Assembly (NCBI GenBank): GCA_964017195.1
Contig: OZ024898.1
Span: forward strand, 6,947,294 to 7,011,293
DNA: 64,000 nucleotides
Direction: 5' to 3'
DNA from: Siderastrea radians
Lineage: Eukaryota > Cnidaria > Anthozoa > Scleractinia > Rhizangiidae
The notes under the pieces were generated by a model, which did not search any database, was not told the DNA's origin, and was given only the letters and a program-made list of their open reading frames with translations. Below, in pieces: positions 1 through 12,169 of the stretch (the stretch's first letter is position 1; every line of letters starts with the position of its first letter). The translations under genes and the position numbers were made by a program.

Positions 1-1164
1 ACCTCAAACGGTACATTTTATTTGTCGCGTCGCTTTCCAGCAGGTTAGCTGAAACATTCCAGGTAACGTTAGCAAAACTTAAGTCCAAAGAGCTTGTCAT
101 GCTTAAAGATGGCAGAAAACTTTCCAAGTTTATTTGGAAATTGTGACCTAACAAAAACTTATTCACTTACAATTGTGAACTTTTCAACTGAGCAGATGAA
201 TACATGCGACTTATGGAAACCGGCCATTCGATGGTACTTCATCATTTCCTGTGAAAGGAAACCCTGTGGAAGGAAACCCTGAGTACGTTGCAAAACTTTC
301 GTAACTGCGGTACTTAAAAAAGTAAGTATTTGGGTTTATATAATGCCTTCGAGTTAATGGAAACCGACGCACTCAGTTGTCAATCTTTTGAGATTGGTTT
401 CATTATCAAAACCAAATCAGAAAACTTTTCTTACTAAGCAGTGCGTTTACACCCTTTACTCCTTCTGTTGGTTTAGAGTTAACAATCAAGTGATTGAGTA
501 ATTTGTAAATTTCAGAAGTTTCTAAATAACAGGTGAAGTATATCTACAAAGGTCCATTTTTCGTGAAATAAGAAGGTGCTGTGAAGTGTATTTGTAAGTG
601 AGTCACATATTAAATTTTAACTTTTGGTGAGCTCACTGAAAAGGTGTAAAAAGGTTAATACATAAGCTTAATCTACGAATTTTCTTTCAAGCCGCTCACA
701 AATACTTTTCTTTGTTCTAAACCAAACTGGCCCAGATTAAACAACTTAAGAATCTTACATGGCTTAATCTTCTGCCAATCTGTGCTTGAATTTTGTGTGC
801 CTCCTTTGTTACGTTCATTTGTTCGTCTGTTCATTTCGGCTATCGTTCGGTCGTGTGGGTCATCCATTCATTCGCTTTGGCCTTGGATCCCTTTCATTTC
901 TTTGGTTTGAGTTACTCAGCTTTTGGAATGTTTTGTTTTCTAACGGCCTTGCGTTTGTTTGTTTGCCCATCGGCTGTTGGGTGTCATCTTGTTCATTCGT
1001 TCATTTGTTCGACTAAGTGCGGGCTTGCTGATTTGGTGCATATTGGAGTGGAGATTTCTGCTTTGAACCGATTTACAACCCTAAACTAAACAAATTAAAA
1101 TGGTATTAAAACATTGAGAAATAGTGTCCATTGTTTTAATACTTATACAGCAATACTATAGAGA
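1..1164. other. No gene recognised
   Basis: This stretch lies downstream of the methyltransferase end of the minus-strand fusion gene. Short open frames exist, for instance around 790-1090, but they follow a low-complexity T-rich run of attcgttcattt-like words and show no recognisable protein pattern. No exon with good splice sites was seen on either strand. Confidence 0.5.
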
Positions 1165-1300
1165 AGGACTAGCAGGGTCATGGGTCCGACTCCCGTTCAG
1201 GCCTGAATGATTCAGGTTTCCTTTTTGCGACTGCTTAAGCTGCGTACCGTAACTGCGAGGGTCTTCCGTGTATTAAAAAGGATTTTTTAACAAAATAAAA
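1165..1300 (+). repeat. 5'-truncated tRNA-derived SINE
   Basis: A degenerate pol III B box (GGTCCGACTCCCG) is followed by a SINE body (GGCCTGAATGATTCAGG, then a cgactgcttaagctgcg segment) and an A-rich tail (aaaataaaaaacaaaaataaa). The A-box half is missing. I recall this body type as common in coral genomes, but that is memory and was not searched. Confidence 0.55.
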
Positions 1301-1346
1301 AACAAAAATAAAAACAACTTGTCGTTGATGATGTTGCTGATCCTAT

Positions 1347-1352
1347 TTTATT
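1347..1352 (-). other. Polyadenylation signal AATAAA
   Basis: The canonical AATAAA on the minus strand lies about 163 bp downstream of the TGA that ends the fusion gene. It is the first good signal after the stop. Confidence 0.45.
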
Positions 1353-1514
1353 TTCGCTAAATCTTCAATAACATACAGTTTCTTGCACGCCATGCCAGTT
1401 TTCGAAAATGTTCCAGTGTGTCAGTATTGTTCTAAGGCGTGCATAAGAGTAGCATATGTTTTATAAACGCTATATAGCAATTGAAAAAATCTACGAGCGC
1501 ACTAGAAGCTTTCT

Positions 1515-4500
1515 TCAATGACATGTCTTTGGTCTGATAATGGACACCCCCTCCCGGAAAGGCAGCAATAGTTGCTCCACTCTTGAATCGTTTTTAACCA
1601 TCTGGTTAAAGTCGTGTAAGGCCTGCCTTCTCGAGTCTCCATCATTATAGAGTAGCGCACATAAGGAGTTGTCGGCCATGATGAACCCGGAAGGTGTAAG
1701 CATCTCGAGAGCGAGTTTGTAGTAAGAAATGTATTGATCCTTAGATGCGTCTAAGAACACAAGATCGAACTTCTCACCCGCGTCTTTCAGCTCGCGCATG
1801 ACTTCAACTGCATCTCCAACCTGCAAACGTACCAAAATAGAATGAATGAATGAATGAGTGAGTGAGTGAGTGAGTGAATGAATGGACGAATGAGTTGATG
1901 ACTGAAGGAATGAAGGAAGGAAGCACGCAAGAAAGGAAGGAAGGTATGTAGTTGAAATTGGGTGGACGGATGCAACAGCGGTTCGAAGGATACATGAACG
2001 GAAGGACAGACAGACGAATGGACAGACAGCCAGACAGACAGACAGACAGACAGACATACAGACAGACGGAGGGTTTGACGATTGGGAGGACAGATCACCA
2101 GAGGGACAAACGTATGAATGCATGTATACATGCATGCTTTGGTAGTGGGATGGCTGAACTTACCTTAAGAGTTAATTTGTGAGCCTGTGATGAAGTACGG
2201 AATAGCTGATCAGCAACTGAAGCGATCTTGGGATCAAATTCAATGGTCACCACTTCGCCATTTTCTGGTACGCCTTCAGCAAAGGCCATGGCTGACATGC
2301 CTGTAAATGTACCTACGTCAAGAACTCGCTTAGCATTGGAAAGCTGCACCATCATCTTTAAATATTGTGCTTCCAGTTGCCCCACCATACAAGGAGTAAA
2401 CATCTGTTCGTTCTCTGTAACGAGGGCTATCTTCTGGATGTCTGCACTTGGAACTTGTGTTATCTTGACAGCATAGTCTTCAACACCTTCAAAAAACGAG
2501 ATTTATTAGCACTTTGACTATTACTAAACATGCTATATATAAACAACTCCTTTTCGTCTCTCAGGGGTACTCAGCCAGACAAGAATTAAGGAAGCGCGAG
2601 AGAGCAGTTGAAAAATCAACAGTCGCATGGAAATGTGTTCCGTTTGAAACGGGCTTGGTCAGTACGTTAACATTCGTCACTTTGGGCCTTCACTTTGACA
2701 TTCCTCGAAACAAATTATCAATAGGAGAATCGGATTTTTACGAGTGCATATGCACAATTCGTGCGGACAGTTACATATATGTGCTTAACATGGGTGATGC
2801 TGTTTATGATCTGTTTGACGAATAGATTCCATTTGGCCATGCGTGTGTCCTCTGATAACAAGCAGATGACGTCAAAACGTGGTAGGAACCACTCTTACCA
2901 CGAATTAAGAAACATGAAGAAATACGCTACAAGCCGCAGTCAGGTATTTTTACCACGTTTTAACGTCTTCTATGAACTATCAGAGTACACATGCACGGCC
3001 ATATGGAATCTTTTTGCTTTATACGTTGTTTTGGAATTGGTCATCCTGCTCAGAAGTAGAAATAAAAGAATGTTCGTAGTTATTTGCATGCGCAGAACTT
3101 TGCAGCTCATTACGTCATTGGTGCGTCTGTACTATAATCACATACTCCCCTACACCAATCAAAACGCACGTTTTATTCTGTCAATTGTACAATTAGGGAT
3201 AACGCATAAGAAGGCAACTCAGAACAATAAGGAAAACAGAAGGAGTAACATCTGATAATTTATGAGGTCAAAGATTTCTTGGCAGGATCAAAATTTCTTT
3301 GCTAAAATGGAATCTGGGATTACAATCTGCCACGATTCAGTGGGATCATTGGTAGACAAGTATCCTTCGTTGACACTCTGGTTCCCACTACTCGGAAACC
3401 ATCGGCTTTCTTCAAAGGCTTCAGTGGTTGAGTAACATTGCGTAACATAGTTTACCTGGGTAACACAATTCGTTGTGCTGGAAGGTTGGCGGACTTGGCG
3501 TATCAGCAGCTCGCTCGAAAGCCACTTGAGAAGAAACGCCCTTTGTTCTCTTCCTTTGCACATTCTCTATCCACTCGGAGTAAGACATTCCATTCCTGTC
3601 GTGGTGAACTCCGTTCTCGTAGCCATTGCAAACCTCAGTAAGATGTTTGTTTACGCCTGCCTCGGTGGAAGAATCTTCTAATTTTGCCTTCTTTGCCTCG
3701 CAAACGTGACCATTCTCGCAACCTTTGAGTACCTCGGGGAGCTCCTTATTTACGCGGCCCACTGTTGACGGGTCCTCCAGTCCGACATCTTTGCAGTGTG
3801 ACTCCACTCCCAAGCCCCTTCTGGGATAACCTTGGCAGACACCACGGTACTCTTGGAGCCTCTTGACCAGGAGCTCATAAGGCAGGTGATTTAAGTAACC
3901 ACATTTTCCAAGGCCCTTAGGAACAGGGGCTGCAAGGTTTCCGCCTCGCTTCTCGATCATTTTCTCTTGAGCACTGTAGATTCGACGCGTGTCTTCCATG
4001 ATTGGGTGCCACAGAGACAGCTCGAGATCGCTCAGCAGCTTTAACACGCGTTCCAGCTCATTTTGAGTAATCCAGCCTTCACAGAAGGAAAGGTAAGCAC
4101 CAAAACCCATTCCGGTCGCCACAGCGTGACCGTGAAGCATGCCGGCTGGAAGCTCGTACCCAGGGCTCCACGTGTGACCATACGCGTGAGGTCGGCACTG
4201 GTGAGTCTCCCAGAGGTTACCATACTCTGATTTTACGTAGCTGAAGACAAAAAAACAATTACATATCATTGTTTTTGTTTTTGGTTTTTTACCAGAAACA
4301 AAACTTTGGAAGCTGACAAAAGGCAACCGAAAACAAGTTTTAACCTCAAAATGTACAACAAGATTAATTTGCTCTTCTTTTAATTTTCTTTAAAGACATT
4401 GGAAAAATATTCTTTGTTAAAATGGCCTGGTTATTTTGTCGTTTGCCCAAATTCGTTACGTCTACTGAGGAAAAGTTACGAAACTCAATTAAACCGAAAA

Positions 4501-7500
4501 AGGTTATGAATTCATTTCAGCTGTTTACCAATTGCGCAAATGATAAACATAGAAACTTTCAAGTGTTCTTTTCAAATGGTTTGACGACTTACAACTTAAG
4601 AACTGTTTACTCTGTTTACGATAGCAAACCCTTTTTATCTTAGTAAAGTTTCGCTTGTGTGACCTAAACCAGTACATCAGAAGATGATCAGCGTGCAGTT
4701 TATTGTACGTACCCTTCAAGAGCTTTGCCAATGACAAGATCACAAAGCTTCCCAAATTCTTCGTGATTCCCACCAAATTCTTCCATCTCGGTTCCAAACT
4801 TGGTCCACACTAGAGCCGAAGATGCCTGCTCCAGCAAACGGAAAAGATCTTCGTCCTTTACCACGGCCATTTTGACGATTTCAGCGATCCCATGTCGCAG
4901 CCAGCCGTGATGCAGAGTACGAAAGAAGGACCTGTCAGTAAGCGTCAGAACAGGAGGATGGTAGGCGCCGTACAGATTCTTGAACCCGAATCCGTCACAG
5001 CAGGTACGAGGGGACGGTCCAGCGTCGATTCCCGACACGATGCTGGTACAAAGCATGACGTACGGCGTGTTACGGTGGTACAAAGCCGTAGCAAATCCAG
5101 CGACGTCTGCGATTACCCCTCCACCCACCACGAGTACCGGCTCGTTCCTGGAGACGCAGATTCTCTTCAGGGATACCAGGATGTTCTCCACTGTGGAGAT
5201 GTCCTTGTCGGCTTCATTGCCGGAGAAAACCAGCTTGTTCAGCTTGATGTGGTGTTGGTCAAAGTAGGCCTGAATTGCGTCACCAAAGAGCTTCTCCACT
5301 TTATCGTCAATAACGGCAACACATCTGCAAGCAGCGAAAAGGAAGACTATTGTTTATCTAGCATTGTTTCTGAAAATGAGTCAATCAAGTGATTTGAATC
5401 CATAGCCTGCTTACAATAGATCCTTGTGTTAACCCAAAAAAGTGGGCCTTGTTTTTTATCTGCAATAAGTTCATTCCAGAGTGACGCAACACCTCATTAA
5501 TTAATTAATTATGACTTCGTTGTACGACTCATGTACCGACTGTTGTTTCAGTATATAGATATCCCCAGTTAATTGCAAGCGCTCTCTGTGATTGGCTCCT
5601 ACCGAGCACCAGCGTGAAAAGATCGCAGAAAATACTCGTTTTGGCAAATAAAATTCTAATGGCAAGTCAAAATCATTTTTACAGACAAGGGCTGTAAATT
5701 TAATAAAACTGTTGTTCCATGCAAGCCTCTTTGTTAGACACTCATTTGAAAACTGCTCTAGTCAAATGTCAAAGCTTTGCCTGTTTATAGTGGCAGTGCA
5801 CTTAGCTACCAAACTACAATCTTGGACAAAACTAGTTGAGATAAACGCAATTAGCGAGCGTATTTCTCAATTTCCTTGTATGGAAACACCGACAAGATCG
5901 CAGAAATGTTTTCCCTCCCTCCTTCCCTCAATCAATCTTGTTTGGAAGGAATGAGGATTCATCAGGGGGCTTTTGGTGGCAAAGCAACATTGATAAGGGG
6001 GAGAGGGGGGAAGATTTGTTGTGGTAAGTGATTTTCACGGCCAAAGTTCTCATTCATTCCGAAGTGTCTCAACAGTTTTGTCCGAGATTGAAGTTTGCAA
6101 GCACACCACTCAAATAACGAGAAACAAATACTACAAATTCAACATAACAGGTTGAAAATCCCAGCTGGTAGGAGGCAAACCAGGCTATTTCACAAGCATG
6201 GCCCAGGAGTTGAACTCGGGTCTACCGAGAAACAAGTTCAGTTCAAAGAAAAAAAAAAGGGGGGTCAGATAGTGGACAGAGCGGGGCTTGAACCTGGCAC
6301 CTCCGGATTTCAAGTCCGACGCCCTAACCACTCGGCCATGCTGCCTCCATAGATGCAGTAGTCATGCTAAGTTGTAGACGTGTTAATCACTGAGACTGTA
6401 ACCTTCGTAGCTGGCGTAAACGGGAAGGGGGCAGGGAGAGTGAAAAAGTAGGAGAAAATGGGGGGGGGCATTTTTCCTTCCACTTTCTCGCTCCCCCTAC
6501 CCCTTTCCCGTTTACGCCTGCTATAAAGGTTACTGAGACTGTGGGGAAGGGAGTCAAGTCAATTCATGCACAAACAAATATTGAAAGAGGTCATAAAAAG
6601 AAAGAGGTGATGCGAGCCCAAATTTTTCATCGCCAACCGAGTTTTCTTCGCTACCAGACAACCTGCGATCTGTTTAGAACAGAAGAGAATTTCTTCAAGC
6701 TGAGAGTTTCACCCACCTCCCCAGGGGCTGGTAAACATTTTGCAGCTCACGATTAGCAGGATCCAGCACATCATTGACAATCTTAATCGTCGTTGTCAGT
6801 GTCAAACTCATGGTGCTCTCGATCATGGAAGCATCTGGCTTGGCTAGCACATATCCCTCGCACATACGATAAATGGACGTAGGGTACACGGCATGAGGAT
6901 CTGCTTCTTCCAGGTACTCGGCATTTTGCCGGTAGCAATCCGGGCCTTTTATTTCCTTGAGTAGAACACGCAGTGGAGTGGAACCTACGCTGCATTCTGC
7001 AAACTTCTGCACGATGAAGTTCCACTTCTGGATTGCTTCGGCATCGTTACTATTGGGCGACCTATGTTTGTGCAATTTGTTCGTTAGCTAAGCCCTGTCC
7101 ACATTTTAAATAAACGATACGATACTGTGACGACATTGCTCAAGATTCATGCCATTGCTTCGTACTTACTTAGTAGCCTCTAGGCTATCATAAAGGTTTC
7201 TTTTTGGGGGGGGGGAGGGAGGGTATTTCTGTTCAAAATGGCTAATTCATATGTAAGTACCTTGCCCATTCATGACTTGCTTCTTGACCGCCAAGGGGTC
7301 GACTATCAAACAGATTTGTAACCCTTTTAGCCTTAACAGTGACGAAACTGAAATTTCTCTTTACATTATCACTACTTGTTCAAGCATTCAAGTAATCAGA
7401 ATAAAGAAAGTTATCACCAAGGATAAGACGTTTTGATATTTAAACAAATTCTTCTTACTTGTTCCATAAGAAATGTATATAGAACAGTAAGGAGAATATA

Positions 7501-7564
7501 CATTTTTATATCAGGGATTAAAGGGTGAAAGAAAGAACGAGCGACAATCAGTTTTTATCGCTTT

Positions 7565-7610
<46 letters not shown>

Positions 7611-9149
7611 TAATTTAATAATTATATAGCGCTATTTACGTACGCTGTTCAATAGCGCTTTACAGGAATAATAAAAATAAAATTACGACTCAAAGGAAGA
7701 AATTGAAACCGTCCGCCCCAGCCTCTTTCTCAGGGCTTTTCCCGTTTTTAACTTCAAATTTAAAACAAAGCCCAGGGAGGGACTTTGCGCCGGCCCCACT
7801 TCAACAAGTTGGAAACCATTTCCGCCCTAGCAATCCAAAGCCAAAGACAATATAGTTTGCGTGCACTAACTGTTGTAACAAAACTGGAACATTTTTTTTA
7901 GGCTTCTGTTGATACAATGTACATGATGGATTTTCAAAGTGCCACCCAGATTAGATTACAGTGTCCACCTAAAGAAACGTAGCGTGATACTGGCTGCGAC
8001 ATGTAGTCACTCTGCGGCATATCGCAAGGTGATGAACAAAACAACGTAGGCATTAGGATTTAATGCGCATTTCCGAAGGTCAAGCAGGTAGTATCGAAAG
8101 CGTCGCGTCTCCTCGAAATCAGTTCGCGCGCGTGTGTGTATTTCGCCCGCCCCACAATCGCCATCGCCAAAATTATAGACTACTCGCAGCTTACGAAAGG
8201 CTATTGAGCATCGATTATTTTCAAACAAACTCCAGTGTCGGTAGCAATATTGGTAATATAGACTCACGCCTAGTACAGTGTTTACCTTGCCACTAGTCTG
8301 GCTAGCTGCTGTAATACTGCGACAGTTGGTTGGTTGTAGAAAAACTTCAGTTGTTTAGTAACTGCAAGCGATTCCAGATCACTTCTGAACGACTTTGCCA
8401 ACTCTCTGGAAAACACGGCTAGACGAGATGCACGAATGAGAAAGTCGCTGACGATCGGGTCGGCAAAGATCTTTCTAGCGAGATCGTGGAGCTCCTTCGG
8501 GGTAATCGGTAGCCCATTTAGAACTTTCCATGGTAGTTGCGAAAGATATTTGACTGTAGCACCGATTGCATCCTAAAGACGAAAGAAAAAAGAAAAGATG
8601 GTGTGGCGAAAAGACAGCCAAGTTATATCGAAATTAGTTTGAATTTTCTCTTCTAAACACTTTCGGTTCCCAGTAAACGTTTTCTGTTTTTCTAAGACCA
8701 ATACCAGATATCTTGTCACTTTAAGAACTCTCGACAAACCCACATAACAATTCAAAGTCGCCGCCACGAAGTCCTGGAAAATCACGATTGGCCACATTAG
8801 CGCAGTCAGCCCTCTTTTAGGCCTGGATTCTAGCACAGAGTAGTGACGTCATAGAGCAACATTTGTCTTTCTCCTGCCCACTCCCCCCCCCCCCCCAGGC
8901 TTTTAACGGATGACAAGACTCCACTTCGGGCTTCGTGCAACCAACGAGTCAAGAGGGAACACCAATATACTAGGTCGGCTTACTTATACTCACCTGAAAT
9001 TCGTTAGCGTTGTTTTCCAAGTGATAAAATGTTATCTCTTTTGCCACAGAGGTCTTATCCTGAATGCAGTTGAAGTTCACATCCTTGAGACAGTTGCTTT
9101 TCATCTCCTCGTTTATCTCTTTGGGAAGTAAACCAATGTTGGAAGACAT
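1515..9149 (-). CDS. DDGS-like cyclase fused to O-methyltransferase (MAA biosynthesis)
   Basis: Seven exons with GT-AG borders and matching phases: 8994-9149, 8286-8572, 6717-7061, 4713-5324, 3456-4240, 2164-2486, 1515-1820; 937 residues from the ATG at 9149. Residues 1 to about 225 are unassigned. About 228-620 is a 3-dehydroquinate-synthase-fold cyclase: GGG loop at 330-332 (VVGGGVIADV), IDAGPSPRTC in place of the DHQS lysine loop, and likely zinc ligands E411, H489 (YGHTWSP) and H503 (LHGHAV). It matches desmethyl-4-deoxygadusol synthases far better than true DHQS. About 730-937 is a caffeoyl-CoA-type, cation-dependent methyltransferase: SAM motif LDVGTFTG at 784-791, metal motifs LDASKDQY and ADNS, and end REGVSIIRP. 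The fusion is direct because one exon junction (…LCYP|GVEDY…) joins the domains in frame. Role: sedoheptulose 7-phosphate to 4-deoxygadusol. I recall a comparable fusion reported for Nematostella. The first exon may start further upstream. Confidence 0.9.
1845..2072. repeat. Tetranucleotide microsatellites in last intron
   Basis: Imperfect gaat/gagt and gaag runs (1845-1940) followed by a gaca/cagaca tract (about 2003-2070) fill the 343-bp intron between the two methyltransferase exons. Open frames reading through them on both strands are artefacts. Confidence 0.85.
6272..6346 (-). repeat. tRNA-Ser-like SINE head or tRNA pseudogene
   Basis: The minus strand reads as a serine-tRNA-like head: A box TGGCCGAGTGG, an anticodon arm with loop CTTGAAA (UGA), and B box GGTTCAAGCCC. 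The acceptor and T stems do not pair and no long variable arm is present, so it is not a working tRNA. A run of ten T follows on the minus strand, like a pol III terminator. It lies in a cyclase intron. Confidence 0.6.
6399..6532. mobile_element. Hairpin MITE with 9-bp target duplication
   Basis: The element begins TAACCTTCGTAGCTGGCG and ends with the near reverse complement CGCCTGCTATAAAGGTTA. It is flanked on both sides by CTGAGACTG (6390-6398 and 6533-6541). The 134-bp body is almost wholly palindromic (gggaagggg against cccctttccc). A 9-bp duplication suits a Mutator-like origin, but the family is inferred. Confidence 0.75.
7317..7527. mobile_element. Old copy of a CCCTTTAAGC MITE family (piggyBac-like)
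   Basis: Begins aacccttttagcc and ends ggattaaagggt. The body matches the better copy at 52,990-53,191 (shared words cactacttgttcaa and agttccataagaaatgta). The ends are diverged, so the TTAA duplication is no longer clear here. Confidence 0.6.
7566..7690. repeat. (AAT)n tract plus TATAGCGCTATTT element
   Basis: An AAT microsatellite (7566-7605) leads into a short dispersed sequence with paired words tagcgctattta and aatagcgctttac, ending in AT-rich aaataaaa. The same arrangement recurs at about 27,560-27,650, so this is a dispersed repeat. Confidence 0.55.
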
Positions 9150-9299
9150 AACGGCTATGGATTCACTTCTAGGAATGCTGGGCGTGTCGAATAATTCAAG
9201 CTGATTAACACGAAAGAAAAAGATTCAGTTGCTATGGATGCTTATCGTACCCTTCACAACGCAACTTTAAATAATGAAGAACAAACAGCACGATAATAA

Positions 9300-9690
9300 A
9301 GTACATCTAAACATCTTTCATTTGAATGTTAGACCAACGGATTTCATCCACAGACCCAAAAGTTAGAACCACATTGTACAGCATAATAGGCAGTACCACA
9401 ACAAAGTACTGCCCAGTAGCTTTCATTTGAATGGTCACACTTTAGGAATTTAACTACAGACTCAAACGTTTGAATCACCTTGTACAACATAAAAAGGAGT
9501 ACCACAGCAAAGTACTGCTCAGTAGCTTTCATTTGAATGGCCACACTTTAGGATTTCATCCACAAGACTCAACAGTTAGAACCACCTTACAAACAGCACT
9601 ATAAGAAAGTACTACTCAGTAGCGTTCATTTGAATGTTCAATGCTTAAGATTTCATCCACTGACCCAAATTTTAGAACCACCTTGTACTA

Positions 9691-9764
<74 letters not shown>

Positions 9765-9769
9765 GGTGG

Positions 9770-9809
<40 letters not shown>

Positions 9810-9990
9810 AACAATTCTAGGAAGCATTTACAAAATCTCAATACGTTTACAATACCGAAAAAGTAAACGAAATATATAGAAAAACTAAACAATAATAATA
9901 ATAATAATAACCTAGGTAAATCTAAGTTTTCAAAATTGAGCAGCACCACAGGAAAGCATTGCTCGACAGCGTTCATTTAAATGAAATACA
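9300..9990 (-). repeat. 106-bp tandem repeat, about five units, minus orientation
   Basis: Units carry the words TTTCATTTGAATGG, CAGTAGC, GTACTGC, TTAGAACCACCTTGTACA and GATTTCATCCAC. The same family lies in plus orientation at 39,690-40,545 and as a single unit near 37,005-37,110. A (GAT)n microsatellite interrupts the array at about 9691. Confidence 0.8.
9690..9810. repeat. (ATG)n/(GTG)n microsatellite
   Basis: About 20 ATG triplets, then seven GTG, then about 13 ATG. Homopolymeric Asp/Met/Ser/Pro frames here are artefacts. Confidence 0.95.
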
Positions 9991-9994
9991 AACG

Positions 9995-10314
9995 GAAAAC
10001 TGATCCTTGCGGCAATAGAAAAGTGAGAATTAAAAAAAATACAACTCTACCGACTCTTTTTTCGTTTTTTTTTTCTGTTACTGTTTTTTTAGCAGTTCAG
10101 CCGAAGACCTGGGGTTGAGAATACGGTTTAACTACAACCTTGCACACGCGCACTGTCAAGTTATCGTTTCATTAGTGTTTCGCAAGCTAGTTTCGCATAA
10201 ATAAGTCACGTCTGCAGAGCGCTCAGGTGCATTAGCAATTAATTGCTATTTAGCCGAAGTCATTAATTTTTTTATGGCTCTGTAATCTTTAACAATAATA
10301 ACAATAATAATTAC

Positions 10315-10356
<42 letters not shown>

Positions 10357-12160
10357 TTTCATAACAAACGCAGTGTTACGGAAAATTTCAGTTGAACTTG
10401 AGGTCAGATTTGAGAGTTCATATGTGGGATGACGTTAGATTTGAGTTTTTATTTCCTTTCGACATTTCTCGGTTTAACATTTTTTTTTATTTTTATGAAA
10501 CAAATTAGTTATACTAATTGTTTATTCTGCTCATATCATGCTCCAAGACACTTATTATAATCATGCACAAATAATCGATTTTACAACTGCCTTAATTAAG
10601 GGCTTTTGCGAAAGCCCCAGGTTTTGTCCGTTCCGGCTCTTTGTTTTTTATCATTGTTTCCCCTTCTTTTTTTCCCTCCTTTTTTATACTGATTCAATGG
10701 GTAATTATGCTCCAATTATCCTCGAAGACACAAATCATGTGGATGAAATACGCGTGTATGAACAGTCGAAATTATACAAAGTAACACCGGTAGCACTGGG
10801 CTATGTTAAAAGTTTTTGAAGTTTGTGCCGGTTCATATGTATGTTATGCCTTCACTTTTCATCTTGTTTTAAACGTGAGTTAGAGGCCTGATTAGGACTA
10901 AGTTTCTCTTCTAAAACAAAAAGCGCTAGCAAAACCTTTGCAGTTTTGTCCGCTTTCTCGCTGTGTTTTGATCTACTGTCATCTACTGTCTTCCCGTCTT
11001 TTATTTTCATCCTTGTATTTCTTATCTGCCCTACAAGGACTCACATTTTTTTCCCTTCCTTCAACATACCTAAAATGCATTCTGTAATCTATTATGATGA
11101 TGAATCGTATGTACACAAATTCCACGCTTCGTCGTATTGAAGATCTCTTTGGATGACAACCGACTTAATCACGTATAGTGTAAACACAGGCAACCCAAGC
11201 TCACGTTTCGAGGAGGCGAGGCATTTTAACATTTATTGTTTGAGTCGGAACGTGACTTTTCAACGAAAAGCTTACATGGCGGCCGTTGAGAATCAGACTT
11301 TGTATGGAGCAAGTATAGAGAGTAAAGTGAAGTAGACTACCGAAGTTAAATAAAGCAACATTTTTAAACGTTCATTCAATAAAATGAGTAAGTGAAACTT
11401 AACTCTTACGTATCCCGAGTGTCGGTGAGTAATATTAATACTTAAATTGAAGAGGTTAACAAGCTTTTAGCAACACGTGTTATGAAGTACAAAGAACAGA
11501 TAAGTAGGCGGTAACCTTTCAACATAACCCGAGCCGAATTCAAAATGCAGTCCCGCTGATAGAGCTCAAATCTGACCATAGAGAGCAGTATGGCTAGTAT
11601 ACAATCACAAATCTGGTTAGCCTTCTTTCAGTTCAGCAGAAAACGACAAATGTGAAATTTTTGGAAGCTAAATAATTGTAACAATGCACCTCAGACCAAC
11701 TCCACTGTGGATTTGAAGCTTTTAAAAAGCAAACGATTTGTAAAATGCAAAATTCTGATAAAACTAATATTTTCTGCCATTCTGAGGAGTAGAATCTAAG
11801 GGCTTTGGTTTGACTTGACTTCTCCATTCCTTCAAATTCAAAAATATTATCGATTACTTAACTGGCAATGAGGCTACTATCGATTTTAAAACGAGACATC
11901 TATAAAGCACAATCGCGATTAATCTTTCAGGAGTTTGGTTAGTCTTTTTCTGGCTTGGTAAACAAGAGAATTGCAAATTTCTTGAAAATTATAAGATACT
12001 TTTATGGTGTACATAACAATCCATAACGAGCCAGACGCTCTTAGCAACCAAAAATTACCTTGGGATCCCGCAGAGATACGTGTCTTAAAGACACGTATCT
12101 CTGCGTGAAGCCCAGTAACTTACTAGCATTCCAATGTAATTAAATCAGTTTTGATGATCG
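9995..12160. other. No gene recognised; (AAT)n at 10,295-10,352
   Basis: AT-rich sequence with an AAT/ACAATA microsatellite and poly-T runs. Open frames around 10,538-11,335 show no domain or splice pattern. A perfect 18-bp-arm palindrome lies at 12,069-12,105 (CGCAGAGATACGTGTCTT and its reverse complement around a single A). Confidence 0.5.
12069..12105. repeat. Perfect 37-bp palindrome
   Basis: Two 18-bp arms of CGCAGAGATACGTGTCTT separated by one base. It could be the remnant of a small hairpin element; no flanking duplication was identified. Confidence 0.8.
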
Positions 12161-12169
12161 TTTCTGTTC

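Noticed and set aside
1..1500. Search for an ATP-grasp (MysC-like) gene next to the methyltransferase
   Set aside because: No ATP-grasp motif was found in the 1.5 kb available downstream; the rest of the pathway, if linked, lies outside the window.
1515..2135. 206-residue ORF as a complete methyltransferase
   Set aside because: Only the last 102 codons are real exon; the upstream part reads through a tetranucleotide-repeat intron, and the other half of the domain is on exon 2164-2486.
2761..3255. 164-codon plus-strand open frame
   Set aside because: It lies in the intron between cyclase and methyltransferase exons on the opposite strand, has no recognisable domain, and its composition matches intronic DNA.
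9630..9976. Poly-Asp, poly-Met and poly-Ser frames
   Set aside because: Translations of an ATG/GTG microsatellite.
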